64,000 nt of DNA from Blastococcus sp. DSM 46786 (GTDB lineage: Bacteria > Actinomycetota > Actinomycetes > Mycobacteriales > Geodermatophilaceae). The notes beneath the pieces are model-generated. The model was not told the origin of the DNA. It made no database searches and worked only from the letters and a program-made list of their open reading frames with translations. Location of the stretch: contig NZ_FOAO01000010.1 of the NCBI RefSeq assembly GCF_900109665.1, positions 103,520-167,519 on the forward strand. Reading direction: 5' to 3'. A program made the translations under genes and the position numbers. Positions 7,346 through 16,562 of this stretch are shown piece by piece (the stretch's first letter is position 1; every line of letters begins with the position of its first letter).

Positions 7346-8005
7346 ATGACCGCCGCCGACCGTCCGGTCCTCGTCGTCGACAACTTCGACAGCTTCGTCT
7401 ACAACCTCGTGCAGTACCTGGGGCAGCTCGGCGTCCGGTGCGAGGTGCGGCGCAACGACGCCGTCACCGTCGAGGAGCTGGCCGACCTCGACGTCGCCGG
7501 CGTGCTCCTCTCGCCCGGCCCGGGAGCCCCGGTGGACGCCGGCGTGACCGTGCCGATGGTCCGCGCCGCCGCCGAGCAGGGCACGCCCGTCCTCGGCGTG
7601 TGCCTGGGCCACCAGGCGATCGCCGAGGCGTTCGGCGCGGTGGTCGTGCGTGCCCCCGAACTGCTGCACGGCAAGACCAGCCAGGTGGTGCACGAGGGCC
7701 ACGGCGTGCTGGCCGGTCTCCCGTCGCCGTTCACCGCCACCCGCTACCACTCGCTGGCCGTCGACGCCGAGACGGTGCCCGACGAGCTGGAGGTCACCGG
7801 GCACACCCCGTCGGGTCTCGTGATGGCGCTCCGGCACCGCGAGCTCCCGATCGAGGGCGTCCAGTTCCACCCCGAGTCGGTGCTCACCGAGGGCGGCCAC
7901 CGCATGCTCGCCACCTGGCTGGCCGCCTGCGGGCTGGCGCCCGACGAGGACCTGGTCGCGGCCGCCACCGCGAGCGCCCAGCGGCTCTCCTCGGCCATCG
8001 CCTGA
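7346..8005 (+). CDS. pabA: Aminodeoxychorismate/anthranilate synthase, glutamine amidotransferase subunit
   Basis: This 219-residue class I glutamine amidotransferase has nucleophile Cys in GVCLGHQAI and the His-Glu pair in GVQFHPESVLT. It supplies ammonia from glutamine to chorismate for folate or tryptophan synthesis. In actinobacteria the copy next to pknB is called trpG or pabA and probably serves folate synthesis; sequence alone does not separate the two. ATG has a weak AGGAG site. A bidirectional terminator separates it from pknB. Confidence 0.9.
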   Translation: MTAADRPVLVVDNFDSFVYNLVQYLGQLGVRCEVRRNDAVTVEELADLDVAGVLLSPGPGAPVDAGVTVPMVRAAAEQGTPVLGVCLGHQAIAEAFGAVVVRAPELLHGKTSQVVHEGHGVLAGLPSPFTATRYHSLAVDAETVPDELEVTGHTPSGLVMALRHRELPIEGVQFHPESVLTEGGHRMLATWLAACGLAPDEDLVAAATASAQRLSSAIA

Positions 8006-8021
8006 GCCCTGGTAGGCAGCA

Positions 8022-8047
8022 GGGCCCCTCCCGTCCGGGAGGGGCCC
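8022..8047. terminator. Bidirectional terminator between pabA and pknB
   Basis: GGGCCCCTCCC and its complement enclose GTCC, lying 17 bases after the pabA stop and 20 bases after the pknB stop on the other strand. Confidence 0.8.
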
Positions 8048-8066
8048 CGCTCGCATCCTGGGTGGT

Positions 8067-9845
8067 TCAGCCCTCGCCGCCCTCGTCCTCCGCGGGCGGC
8101 GTCTCCGGCTCCGCGGGCGGGCTGGGTGGGCTCGTGGTGGTCGGCGTCGCCGGCTCATCCGCCGGGACGGGGATGGCGACGAGGAGCGTGATGGTCTCGC
8201 CGGAGCCGACGTCCTGCCCGGCCGAGGGGTCGGTCTCGACGACGGTGCCCGGCGCCACGTCGTCGCGCTCGACGTCCTGGACGGTGATCTGCCCCGCGCC
8301 GAAGCCGGCTTCCTCCAGCGCCGCCCGCGCCTGCGCCTGGGTCTGGTTGACGACGTCGGGCATCTCGATGGTGCCGGTGGAGACGCTCAGCGTGATCGCG
8401 GTGTCCGGATCCGCCTGGCTGGACTCGGCGGGGCTGACGGCGGCCACCCGGCCCTCGTCGTACTCGATCGAGTCGACCTGCCGGCTGGAGACGTTCGTGA
8501 AGCCGGCCTGCTCCAGGTTGGCGCGTGCCTGGTCCTCGGTGAGGCCGACCACGTTGGGCACCTGCACGGTGTCGGGGCCGGCGCTGATCACCAGGTCGAC
8601 GTCGGTGCCCTCGTCCACCCGGCTGCCGCTGGGCGGCGTGCTGCCGACCACCTGGCCCTCGGGGACGGTGGTGCTGGCCTCCTGGGTCACCTCGCCGACG
8701 GCCAGACCGGCGCCGGTGATCGCCTGCTCCGCGGCGGCCTGGTCGAGGTTCAGCAGCGGCGGCACGCTGACCTGCGCCACGGTCGGCGTGTCCTCGCCCC
8801 GGGTGAGCGCCACCGCGGCGGCGATCGCGCCGCCGAGCAGCAGGACGCCGAGGACCGCCACGATCGCGATGATGCGGCGCTTGCGGCGCCGGTCGCCGTC
8901 GTCTTCCCAGTCCTCGTCGCCGTAGCCGCTGGCGTAGCCGCCGACCGGGGCGCCGATGATCGCGGTCTTCTCGGCGTCGCCCATGACCGGCGTCGCCTCG
9001 ACCCGCTGCCCGGCGAGCGCCCGGAGCAGGTCGTTGCGCATGTCCGCGGCCGACTGGTACCGGTTGGCCGGGTTCTTGCTCATGGCCTTGAGCAGGATCG
9101 CGTCCAGCTCCGGCGGGACGTCGGGGTTGATCGACGACGGGAGCCGCGGGTCCTCGCGCACGTGCTGGTAGGCCACCGACACCGGGGAGTCGCCGGTGAA
9201 GGGCGGGGCACCGGTGACCAGCTCGTAGAGCAGGCAGCCCAGCGAGTAGACGTCGGACCGGGCGTCCACGCCCTCACCGCGGGCCTGCTCGGGGGAGAGG
9301 TACTGGGCGGTCCCTATCACCGCCGCGGTGGAGGTCATCGTCGCCGCGGAGTCCGAGACCGCGCGCGCGATCCCGAAATCCATGACCTTGACCGTGCCCT
9401 GCGGGGTGATCATGACGTTCCCGGGCTTCACGTCCCGGTGCACGATGCCGTTGCGGTGGCTGAAGTCCAGCGCGCCGCAGATGTCGGCGGCCAGGCTCAT
9501 CGCCCGCTCGATCGGCAGCCGGCCCTCGCGCCGCAGCACGTCGCGCAGCGTCTCGCCCTCGACGTACTCCATGACGATGTACGGGGTGGCGCCGCTGGGG
9601 GTGCGGTCCTCGCCGGTGTCGTAGACGGCGACGATCGCCGGGTGGTTCAACGACGCCGACGCCTGCGCCTCGCGGCGGAAGCGCACCTGGAAGGAGGGGT
9701 CGCGGGCCAGGTCGTGGCGCAGCACCTTGACCGCGACCTCGCGGCCCAGGCGCAGATCGCGTCCGTGGTGCACCTCGGCCATGCCACCGCGGCCCAGGAC
9801 TCCGCCGATCTCGTAGCGCTCACCGAGCACCTGCGGCGTGGTCAT
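8067..9845 (-). CDS. pknB: Ser/Thr protein kinase PknB with PASTA repeats
   Basis: The 592-residue kinase has a glycine loop (LGRGGMAEV, 17-25), Lys40 in [17 protein letters not shown], and an activation loop TMTSTAAVIGT like that of M. tuberculosis PknB. After a juxtamembrane region come one membrane helix (about 330-352) and three PASTA repeats outside the cell, each with the (V)PNVVG-like start, then a Pro/Thr-rich tail. PASTA domains sense muropeptides or lipid II, and the kinase controls wall growth and division. Last gene of the fhaA operon, with a hairpin before it. Confidence 0.96.
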   Translation of the reverse strand: MTTPQVLGERYEIGGVLGRGGMAEVHHGRDLRLGREVAVKVLRHDLARDPSFQVRFRREAQASASLNHPAIVAVYDTGEDRTPSGATPYIVMEYVEGETLRDVLRREGRLPIERAMSLAADICGALDFSHRNGIVHRDVKPGNVMITPQGTVKVMDFGIARAVSDSAATMTSTAAVIGTAQYLSPEQARGEGVDARSDVYSLGCLLYELVTGAPPFTGDSPVSVAYQHVREDPRLPSSINPDVPPELDAILLKAMSKNPANRYQSAADMRNDLLRALAGQRVEATPVMGDAEKTAIIGAPVGGYASGYGDEDWEDDGDRRRKRRIIAIVAVLGVLLLGGAIAAAVALTRGEDTPTVAQVSVPPLLNLDQAAAEQAITGAGLAVGEVTQEASTTVPEGQVVGSTPPSGSRVDEGTDVDLVISAGPDTVQVPNVVGLTEDQARANLEQAGFTNVSSRQVDSIEYDEGRVAAVSPAESSQADPDTAITLSVSTGTIEMPDVVNQTQAQARAALEEAGFGAGQITVQDVERDDVAPGTVVETDPSAGQDVGSGETITLLVAIPVPADEPATPTTTSPPSPPAEPETPPAEDEGGEG

Positions 9846-9870
9846 CGACGGTCCTCTCGGCCGGTTCCGT

Positions 9871-9903
9871 GCAGCCTCCGCGGCCCGGTGGTGCGGAGGC
9901 TGC
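9871..9903 (-). terminator. Hairpin between pknA and pknB
   Basis: Perfect 11-bp arms (GCAGCCTCCGC and complement) with an 11-base loop in the 145-bp gap. Because both genes run leftward, it may weaken read-through into pknB, or mark a separate pknB promoter further on. No clear promoter was identified. Confidence 0.55.
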
Positions 9904-9990
9904 CCGCGACGGTCGGCGCCGCGGACTGCTGGCCGTCGGCGAGCCTAACCGCAGAACGGCCCGCGACCCGGGACCCGAGTGTCGAGCTGC

Positions 9991-11724
9991 TCACTGTCCG
10001 TCATCCAGGGGCGTCGCCGCATTGGCGTCAGGGTCGGTCCCCGGATCCGTCGGCTCGGCCGGCGGTGGCGGCGGCGGTGGCGGTGGCGGCGGCGGTGGCG
10101 TAGTCCTGGTGGTCGGTGCGGGGCTGCCTCCCGCGGAGGTGGACGTGCTCGTGGTCGCCGTGGTGGTCGTCGACGTCTCCCCCGACGGCTCGGTCGTCCC
10201 GGTCGGGGCCGTGGGCGTCGGCGGCGCGGTCGTGGTCGGGGTCGCCGTCTCCTCCCCGCCGTCACCCTCGCCCTCGTCGTCCTCCACGGGCGCGGGGTCG
10301 TAGTCGTCGGCCGAGTAGAACAGCGTGATCGGGGTGTCCGGCGCCGCCTCGATGCCGGCCGGGTCGATGCCCGCGACATCGCCCTCGTCCAGGGTCTGGC
10401 CCAGGGCGGTCAGCAGCCCTGCGCTGGCCTCCTCCTGCGAGACCGAGGTGAACCCGGCCTCCCGCAGCTCCTCCTCCACCTCGTCGGCGTCCCGGCCGAC
10501 GTACCGATCCGGGTCGAGGAGGATGCCGCCGGTCTCGGCGCTGCTCGTCGTCGCCGTGGTGGTGGGAGAGGCGTCCTGCCCGGTGTCGCCGCCGGGGTTG
10601 TTCAGCAGCACGTACGTGGTGCCAGCGACCAGGAGCAGGAGCACCAGGGCCGCGGCCGGCCAGAGCCAGCGCGGGGTGCGCCGCGCCGGTGGTTCGTCGC
10701 CGCGGGCCCAGTCGTCGTCGTCCGGCGGCGCCTGGAGCGGCGGCATGGGGCGGCCACCGGTGGCGGGTGACACCGTGGGCATCCCCGCGGCCGGGGTGGC
10801 GAAGACCTGGGTGTGCCCGTCCCCGACCTCCACGACCTGGGTGGGGGCGGTCGTCGGTGCCACCACGGGGCCGGCGGCGGCCGGGCCGTCACCGGCGGCG
10901 ACGCGGCGGACGGCGTCGGCGAAGGCGCCGCCGTCGGTGAACCGGTCCGCGGGGTCCTTGGCCAGGGCGCGCTCGACCAGCAGCCGGACGGTCGCGGGGA
11001 CGTCGCCGGGGAGCGGGGGCGGCGGCCGGTTGATGTGGGCGAGCGCGATGGCCACCTGCGAGGCGCCGTCGAACGGGCGGGCGCCGGAGAGGCACTCGAA
11101 ACCGACCACGCCGAGGGAGTAGACGTCGGAGGCGGCGGTGACCTCCATCCCCTGGGCCTGCTCGGGGGAGAGGTACTGCGCGGTACCCACCACCATGCCG
11201 GTGCGGGTCAGGGGGGCGGCATCGCGGGCCTGGGCGATGCCGAAGTCGGTCAGCTTCACCACGCCGTCGGGGCGGACGATCAGGTTGCCCGGCTTGATGT
11301 CGCGGTGCACCACGCCGGCCCGGTGGGCGGCCGACAGCCCGTCGGCGGCCTGGCCGAGCACGTGCAGCGTCCAGTCGACCGGCAGCCGCCCCTCCTCGTG
11401 CAGGATCGTCACCAGGGGCTGGCCCTCGACGAACTCCATGACGAGGAACGCCAAGGTCTGCACGCCGCTGTCGTCCGTCGTCTCGCCGTAGTCGTAGACC
11501 GAGGCGATGTTGGGGTGGGACAGCGCCGCGGTGTGCCGCGCCTCGTTGCGGAACCGGGCCAGGAAGCTCGGGTCGTTCGTGTACTCGGTCTTGAGCACCT
11601 TCGCCGCGACGATCCGGTCCAGGACCCGGTCGCGCGCCTTCCACACCTCGCCCATGCCACCGGTGGCGATGGGTGCGGTGATCTCGTAGCGCCCGGCCAG
11701 CATGCTGCCGATCCCCAGTGCCAT
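9991..11724 (-). CDS. pknA: Ser/Thr protein kinase PknA
   Basis: This is a 577-residue kinase with glycine loop IATGGMGEV, Lys in AAKVLK, HRDIKPGN, DFG and the activation segment LTRTGMVVGTAQYLSPEQ. One membrane helix (about 350-370) is followed by a single PASTA-like domain (YVGRDADEVEEELREAGFTSV...), then a long Thr/Pro tail with about 14 consecutive prolines. Mycobacterial PknA lacks a PASTA domain, so the outer part differs from the tuberculosis protein. It overlaps the pbpA stop by one base (TGATG). It phosphorylates division and wall enzymes with PknB. Confidence 0.93.
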   Translation of the reverse strand: MALGIGSMLAGRYEITAPIATGGMGEVWKARDRVLDRIVAAKVLKTEYTNDPSFLARFRNEARHTAALSHPNIASVYDYGETTDDSGVQTLAFLVMEFVEGQPLVTILHEEGRLPVDWTLHVLGQAADGLSAAHRAGVVHRDIKPGNLIVRPDGVVKLTDFGIAQARDAAPLTRTGMVVGTAQYLSPEQAQGMEVTAASDVYSLGVVGFECLSGARPFDGASQVAIALAHINRPPPPLPGDVPATVRLLVERALAKDPADRFTDGGAFADAVRRVAAGDGPAAAGPVVAPTTAPTQVVEVGDGHTQVFATPAAGMPTVSPATGGRPMPPLQAPPDDDDWARGDEPPARRTPRWLWPAAALVLLLLVAGTTYVLLNNPGGDTGQDASPTTTATTSSAETGGILLDPDRYVGRDADEVEEELREAGFTSVSQEEASAGLLTALGQTLDEGDVAGIDPAGIEAAPDTPITLFYSADDYDPAPVEDDEGEGDGGEETATPTTTAPPTPTAPTGTTEPSGETSTTTTATTSTSTSAGGSPAPTTRTTPPPPPPPPPPPPPAEPTDPGTDPDANAATPLDDGQ

Positions 11725-13166
11725 CAGCCCTGCCCGTCGAAGTAGGCCGCCAGGACGTCGCGCGCGATCGGTGCCGAGACGTCGCCGCCGGTACCCCCGC
11801 CGTTGGCCACGAACACGGCGACGGCGATCTGCGGGTCGTCTGCCGGGGCGAAGCCCATGAACCAGTTGTGGTCGGGGACGCCCTCGCGCACCTGCGCGGT
11901 GCCGGTCTTGCCGGCCACCTCGATGCCGGGCAGACGGGCGGCGCGCCCCGAACCGCGGGCGACGACGCTGACCATCATCTCGGTGAGCTGGTCGGCGACC
12001 TCGGCGGAGACGGGCTCGTTGAGCACCTCGGGGTCGGCGGAGTCGATGACCGTGAGGTCGGGGGCGCGCAGCTCGTCGACGAGGTAGGGCTTCATCTGCA
12101 CGCCGTCGTTGGCCACGGCCGCGGCGACCATGGCCGCCTGGAGCACGGTCATGCGGACGTCGCGCTGGCCGATCGAGGTCTGGGCGAGGGCGGCGTCGTC
12201 GACGATGTCACCGACGGTGCTCGGCGCGACCTGCAGCGGGATCTCCAGGCCTCCGTCGTCCAGCCCGAACGCCTCCGCCATCTCCCGCACCTGCTCCTCG
12301 CCGAGGTCGAGGCCGAGCTGGGCGAAGGCGGTGTTGCAGGAGATCGTCAGGGCGTCGGTGAGCGACTGCTCGCCGCTGGGGCTGCACGCCGAGCCGCCGA
12401 AGTTCGGGATCACCCGGCTGCTGTTCGGCAGCGGCAGCTCGCGGGGGGCCGGCACGACGGACTCGGGGGTCAGCCCCTCCTCGAGCGCGGCCGCCGCGAC
12501 GATGACCTTGAACAGCGACCCGGGCGGGAAGTTGTCCCCGATGGTGCGGTTGACCCGGGGGTCGGGGTCTGCCCCGGTGAGCTGCTCCATGTTCTCGCGG
12601 ATGGCCGAGGGGTCGTGGCCGGAGACCAGGCCCGGGTCGTAGGTCGGCGTGCTCGCCATGCCCAGGATCGCGCCGGTCTGCGGGTCCAGCGCGACGACGC
12701 CGCCGGTCACGCCGTCCAGGCCGGCCAGGGCGGCGGCCTGGACGTCCGGGTCGAGGGTCAGGACGACGTCGCCGCCGGCCGGGTCGCGCCCGGTGAACAG
12801 GTCGGCGATGCGGCGGACGAACAACCGGTCGTCGTCACCGGAGAGCACGTCGTTCATGACGTCCTCGAGGTACCGGTTGCCGTACACCAGCGAGTGGTAC
12901 CCGGTGACCGGCGCGTACAACGGCCCCTGCGGATAGGTGCGCAGGTACTCGAGGCGGCCGTCGGTGGGGACGGAGAGGGCGACCTCGGTGCCCTCGACGA
13001 TGATGGAGCCGCGTTCCCGGTCGTAGGACTCGGCGATCACGCGGGTGTTGCGGGTGTCGGAGCGCAGCGAATCCGAGCGGACGACCTGGATGACGTTGAC
13101 GTTGACGATCAGCAGCGTGAACAGCACGAGCACGCTGATCGCCACCCGGCGCAGCGGGGCGTTCAC
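11724..13166 (-). CDS. pbpA: Penicillin-binding protein PbpA (class B transpeptidase)
   Basis: The 480-residue protein has an N-terminal signal anchor (about 8-28) and a transpeptidase domain with SLFK (SxxK nucleophile in PPGSLFKV), SCN (SxN) and KTGTAQ. It cross-links peptidoglycan outside the membrane with the RodA polymerase encoded just upstream. Start GTG overlaps the rodA stop as GTGA. Length and motifs match PbpA of actinobacteria, so it should be active. Confidence 0.95.
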   Translation of the reverse strand: MNAPLRRVAISVLVLFTLLIVNVNVIQVVRSDSLRSDTRNTRVIAESYDRERGSIIVEGTEVALSVPTDGRLEYLRTYPQGPLYAPVTGYHSLVYGNRYLEDVMNDVLSGDDDRLFVRRIADLFTGRDPAGGDVVLTLDPDVQAAALAGLDGVTGGVVALDPQTGAILGMASTPTYDPGLVSGHDPSAIRENMEQLTGADPDPRVNRTIGDNFPPGSLFKVIVAAAALEEGLTPESVVPAPRELPLPNSSRVIPNFGGSACSPSGEQSLTDALTISCNTAFAQLGLDLGEEQVREMAEAFGLDDGGLEIPLQVAPSTVGDIVDDAALAQTSIGQRDVRMTVLQAAMVAAAVANDGVQMKPYLVDELRAPDLTVIDSADPEVLNEPVSAEVADQLTEMMVSVVARGSGRAARLPGIEVAGKTGTAQVREGVPDHNWFMGFAPADDPQIAVAVFVANGGGTGGDVSAPIARDVLAAYFDGQG

Positions 13167-14569
13167 GGCGTCACCACCTCGGTCGGGGCGTCACCCAGGC
13201 GCACCGGCGCGGCGTGCGGTGCCGCCGGGCGGCGGGCGGCGTCGCTGATCCGCACCAGCAGCGCCACGAGCACGAAGTTGGCCACCAGCGACGACCCGCC
13301 GTAGGCCAGGAACGGCGTGGTGAGGCCGGTCAGCGGGAGCAGCCCGGTCACCCCGCCGAGCACCACGAACACCTGCCACGCGATGGCGAACGCCAGTCCG
13401 GTGGCCAGCAGCTTGCCGAAGGCGTCGCGGACGACCAGCGAGGTGCGCAGCCCGCGCTCCACCAGGATCAGGTAGACGACGATCACGGCGACCAGCCCGA
13501 ACAGGCCGAGCTCCTCGCCGACGGCGGCGGCGATGAAGTCGCTCTTGGCCACCGGCACCTGGTCGGGGCGCCCGCCGCCGAGACCGGCGCCGAACAGCCC
13601 GCCGGTCCCGAGGCCGAACAGCGACTGCATCAGCTGGTACCCGGCGCCGTCGTAGTACGCCGACGGGTCCAGCCAGGTGTTCACGCGGGCCTGCACGTGG
13701 CTGAAGATCTGGTAGGCGATGAAGGCGCCGCCGGCGAACAGGCCCAGACCGATGAACAGCCAGCCGGCGCGCTCGGTGGCCACGTAGAGCATCACCACGA
13801 AGATGCCGAACAGCAGCAGCGAGCTGCCCAGGTCGCGCTCGAAGACGAGCACCAGGATCGAGACGATCCAGGCGAGCAGCACCGGGCCCAGGTCGCGGCC
13901 GCGCGGCAGCTCGATGCCGGCCACCTTCTTGCTCGCCAGCGCCAGCACGTCCCGCTTGTCCACCAGGTAGGCGGCGAAGAAGACGACCAGGCAGATCTTG
14001 GCGAACTCGCCCGGCTGGATGGAGAAGCCGGCGACGCGGATCCAGATCTTGGCCCCGTTGACCTCGGAGATCGACGCCGGCAGCACGGCCGGGATGGCCA
14101 GCAGCACCAGCCCGATCAGCGCCAGCGTGTAGGCGAACCGGGAGAGCGTGCGGTGGTCGCGGACGACGACGAGCACCGTGACGAAGAGGGCGACGCCGAG
14201 GGTGGCCCACACCAGCTGCACCGGGGCGTCCTCGCGGGTGACCGTGCTGCCGACCTGCTCGGCCGCCAGGTCCAGCCGGTGGATCACGGCCAGCCCCAGC
14301 CCGACGAGCAGGGCGACCGAGGGCAGCAGCAGCGGGTCGGCGTAGGAGGCCCACTTGCGGACGACGAGGTGGGCGACGACCCAGAGGGCGGTGATCCACA
14401 CGCTGAAGCCGGCCATCTCCGGGCTCATCTCACCGGTCACAGTGAGGTCGACGATGATCTGGGCGACGACGGTGATGAGCACGGCGAAGGCCAGCAGCAG
14501 GGCCTCGGTGCCCCGCCGGGTGGGCGTCTCGGCGGACGCGGCGCGCGGGTCGGTCACGGGCCCGGCCAT
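13163..14569 (-). CDS. rodA: RodA/FtsW family peptidoglycan polymerase
   Basis: The 468-residue protein has about twelve membrane helices. SEDS family hallmarks are present: VNGAKIWIRVAGFSIQPGEFAKI, FERDLGSSLLLFG, QARVNTWLDP, and the C-terminal TPFLAYGGSSL. It polymerises lipid II into glycan strands, paired with PbpA. ATG at 14569 is preferred over the GTG and TTG codons just before it because GGAGG lies seven bases upstream of the ATG. Confidence 0.94.
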   Translation of the reverse strand: MAGPVTDPRAASAETPTRRGTEALLLAFAVLITVVAQIIVDLTVTGEMSPEMAGFSVWITALWVVAHLVVRKWASYADPLLLPSVALLVGLGLAVIHRLDLAAEQVGSTVTREDAPVQLVWATLGVALFVTVLVVVRDHRTLSRFAYTLALIGLVLLAIPAVLPASISEVNGAKIWIRVAGFSIQPGEFAKICLVVFFAAYLVDKRDVLALASKKVAGIELPRGRDLGPVLLAWIVSILVLVFERDLGSSLLLFGIFVVMLYVATERAGWLFIGLGLFAGGAFIAYQIFSHVQARVNTWLDPSAYYDGAGYQLMQSLFGLGTGGLFGAGLGGGRPDQVPVAKSDFIAAAVGEELGLFGLVAVIVVYLILVERGLRTSLVVRDAFGKLLATGLAFAIAWQVFVVLGGVTGLLPLTGLTTPFLAYGGSSLVANFVLVALLVRISDAARRPAAPHAAPVRLGDAPTEVVTP

Positions 14570-14609
14570 CAACACACCTCCGGTGGGGAACCCGGGCCTG
14601 CGGCGCTCA

Positions 14610-16022
14610 CTAGTCGACCTCCCGGCAGTCCACCCCCGGCACGGACGACGAGGTCGTCCGTGCCGACGACGGGACGGTCAGCGTCTCCTCCGGGGCCGGC
14701 CCCCCCGGGAGGGCTGCGTCGCCGGGGGCGGGCTCCTGGGCGGTCGTCGGGGTGGCCGCCGGCGGCGTCGGCGTGGCCGTGGGCGTCGCGGCGCTCCCGG
14801 TGGCCGGCCGGCAGAGGGGCAGCCGCTGGTCGGCCAGCGCCGAGACGATCCGTTCGGCGTCGGCGGAGTCGTCCGCGGTGATGCTGCCGAGCACGCGGTT
14901 GCGCGCGGCCGGGGTCAGGTCGCCGAGCGCGAGGTCGGTGCCCCGGTCCAGGCGGTGGAGGTCCATCCCCAGGAAGGAGACGTCGAGCCCGCGGTAGACG
15001 GCCACCTGCTGGTCGTCGCCGGAGCCGCTCACCCCCACGAACCAGTTGTTGAGCGCCCACACGTACATGCCGATCGCCCCCGCCACCAGCACGGTGAGAA
15101 GGGCCCCCGCCACCAGGAGGATGCGCATCGGGCGGCGGCGGGCGGAGGGGCCGCCGCCCGTCGGCAGCGTGGGTGTCGGCGGGGGGGCGGCGGCCTGGTC
15201 GGCGAGGGCCGCCCGGCCGGCGGCGGAGCGCGGGTCCACCTCGCGCTGCCCGATGTTGTCCCCCGCAGCGCCGTCCACGACCGGGTCGAAGCGGCCGTTG
15301 CTGCCGGTGTCCTCCAGGACGTCGGCGACGATCACGGTGATGTTGTCCGGCCCGCCGCTGCGCAGCGCCAGCTCGACCAGCCGGTCGGCGGTGGCCTCCG
15401 GGTCGGGGTTCTGCAGGGCCTCGGCGAGGGTCTCCTCGCTGACGACGCCGGAGAGGCCGTCGGAGCAGAGCAGGTAGCGGTCGCCGGCGCGCGCCTCGCG
15501 CATGGAGAGGTCGGGCTCCACCTCCTGCCCGTTGAGGGCGCGCAGCAGCAGCGAGCGCTGCGGGTGGTGGTTCGCCTCCTCCGGCGTGATCCGGCCGTCG
15601 TCGATCAGCGTCTGCACGAAGGTGTCGTCGTGGGTGATCTGGCTGAACTCGCCGTCGCGGAGCAGGTAGGCGCGGGAGTCGCCGACGTGGCACAGCGCCA
15701 GCCGGCCGCCGGCGAAGAGGATCGCGGTGAGCGTGGTGCCCATGCCCTCGAGCTGCGGCGACTCGCGGATGACCTCCCGCAGGTGCTCGCTGCCCTCGAA
15801 GACGGCGGCGCGCATCGACTGCAGCATGTCGCCGGTGGGGGTGTCGTCGTCGAGGTGCTCGAGTGCGGCGATCACCACCTTGCTCGCGATGTCACCGGCG
15901 GCGTGGCCGCCCATGCCGTCGGCCACGGCCAGCAACCGGGGCCCGGCGTAGACCGAGTCCTGGTTGTTGCCGCGGATGAGGCCGCGATCGGAGCGCGCGG
16001 CGTAGCGGAGGACCAACGTCAC
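14610..16022 (-). CDS. pstP: PP2C-type protein phosphatase PstP
   Basis: The frame gives 470 residues. The PP2C domain (about 1-235) starts LRYAARSDRGLIRGNNQDSV and holds the metal-binding DGMGGHAAG, GDSRAYLLRDG, CSDGLSG and GGPDNITVI motifs. A membrane helix (about 300-320) leads to an outer domain and a Pro/Thr-rich tail. It removes phosphate from PknA/PknB and their targets. GTG start overlaps the fhaB stop as GTGA, so translation is coupled. Confidence 0.94.
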   Translation of the reverse strand: MTLVLRYAARSDRGLIRGNNQDSVYAGPRLLAVADGMGGHAAGDIASKVVIAALEHLDDDTPTGDMLQSMRAAVFEGSEHLREVIRESPQLEGMGTTLTAILFAGGRLALCHVGDSRAYLLRDGEFSQITHDDTFVQTLIDDGRITPEEANHHPQRSLLLRALNGQEVEPDLSMREARAGDRYLLCSDGLSGVVSEETLAEALQNPDPEATADRLVELALRSGGPDNITVIVADVLEDTGSNGRFDPVVDGAAGDNIGQREVDPRSAAGRAALADQAAAPPPTPTLPTGGGPSARRRPMRILLVAGALLTVLVAGAIGMYVWALNNWFVGVSGSGDDQQVAVYRGLDVSFLGMDLHRLDRGTDLALGDLTPAARNRVLGSITADDSADAERIVSALADQRLPLCRPATGSAATPTATPTPPAATPTTAQEPAPGDAALPGGPAPEETLTVPSSARTTSSSVPGVDCREVD

Positions 16023-16477
16023 GAACGCAGCTCCAGTGCGGTCTGGCCGATGCGGATCGGCTGGCCGGGGGTGACCTGCAGCGGGCCCTGCACGCGCTGC
16101 TGATCCAGGTAGGTGCCGTTGGTGGAGCCGAGGTCCTCGACGTACCACTGGCCGCCCCGGTTGGTCAGGCGGGCGTGCCGGGAGCTGGCGAAGTCGTCGG
16201 TGAGCACCAGCGTCGAGTCGTCGGCCCGGCCGATGAGGATCGGCTGGTCACCGAGGGTGATCTTGGTGCCGGTCAGCGGGCCGGCGGTGACCACCAGGGA
16301 CTTGGGGCCGCGGTGCCCGCGCTTCTTCGGCGCGGCGGCGCGGGGCGGCACGGTGGCGACGCGCCCGGGGCGGCCCCCGAACAGGTCGGCCCGCACCACG
16401 CGGAACGCGGCGAAGATGAACAGCCACAGCAGCAGGAGGAAGCCGAAGCGGAAGATCTGGACGACGAGTTCGGTCAC
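16019..16477 (-). CDS. fhaB: FHA-domain membrane protein FhaB (FipA)
   Basis: The 152-residue protein has an N-terminal membrane helix (about 5-25) and a C-terminal FHA domain (about 60-150) with the phosphothreonine-binding pattern GRADDSTLVL, SSRHARL and GSTNGTYLD. FHA domains bind proteins phosphorylated by kinases such as PknA/PknB. In mycobacteria FhaB (FipA) links FtsZ and FtsQ. GTG at 16477 gives the family's normal length of about 155. Confidence 0.92.
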   Translation of the reverse strand: MTELVVQIFRFGFLLLLWLFIFAAFRVVRADLFGGRPGRVATVPPRAAAPKKRGHRGPKSLVVTAGPLTGTKITLGDQPILIGRADDSTLVLTDDFASSRHARLTNRGGQWYVEDLGSTNGTYLDQQRVQGPLQVTPGQPIRIGQTALELRS

Positions 16478-16562
16478 GGCCGCACCCCGCCCTGCACCTG
16501 CCCGGCATCGCGGCGGAGCGCCTGCTCCCGGATCCCGACCGGCTGCGTCCGCACGGACCCGG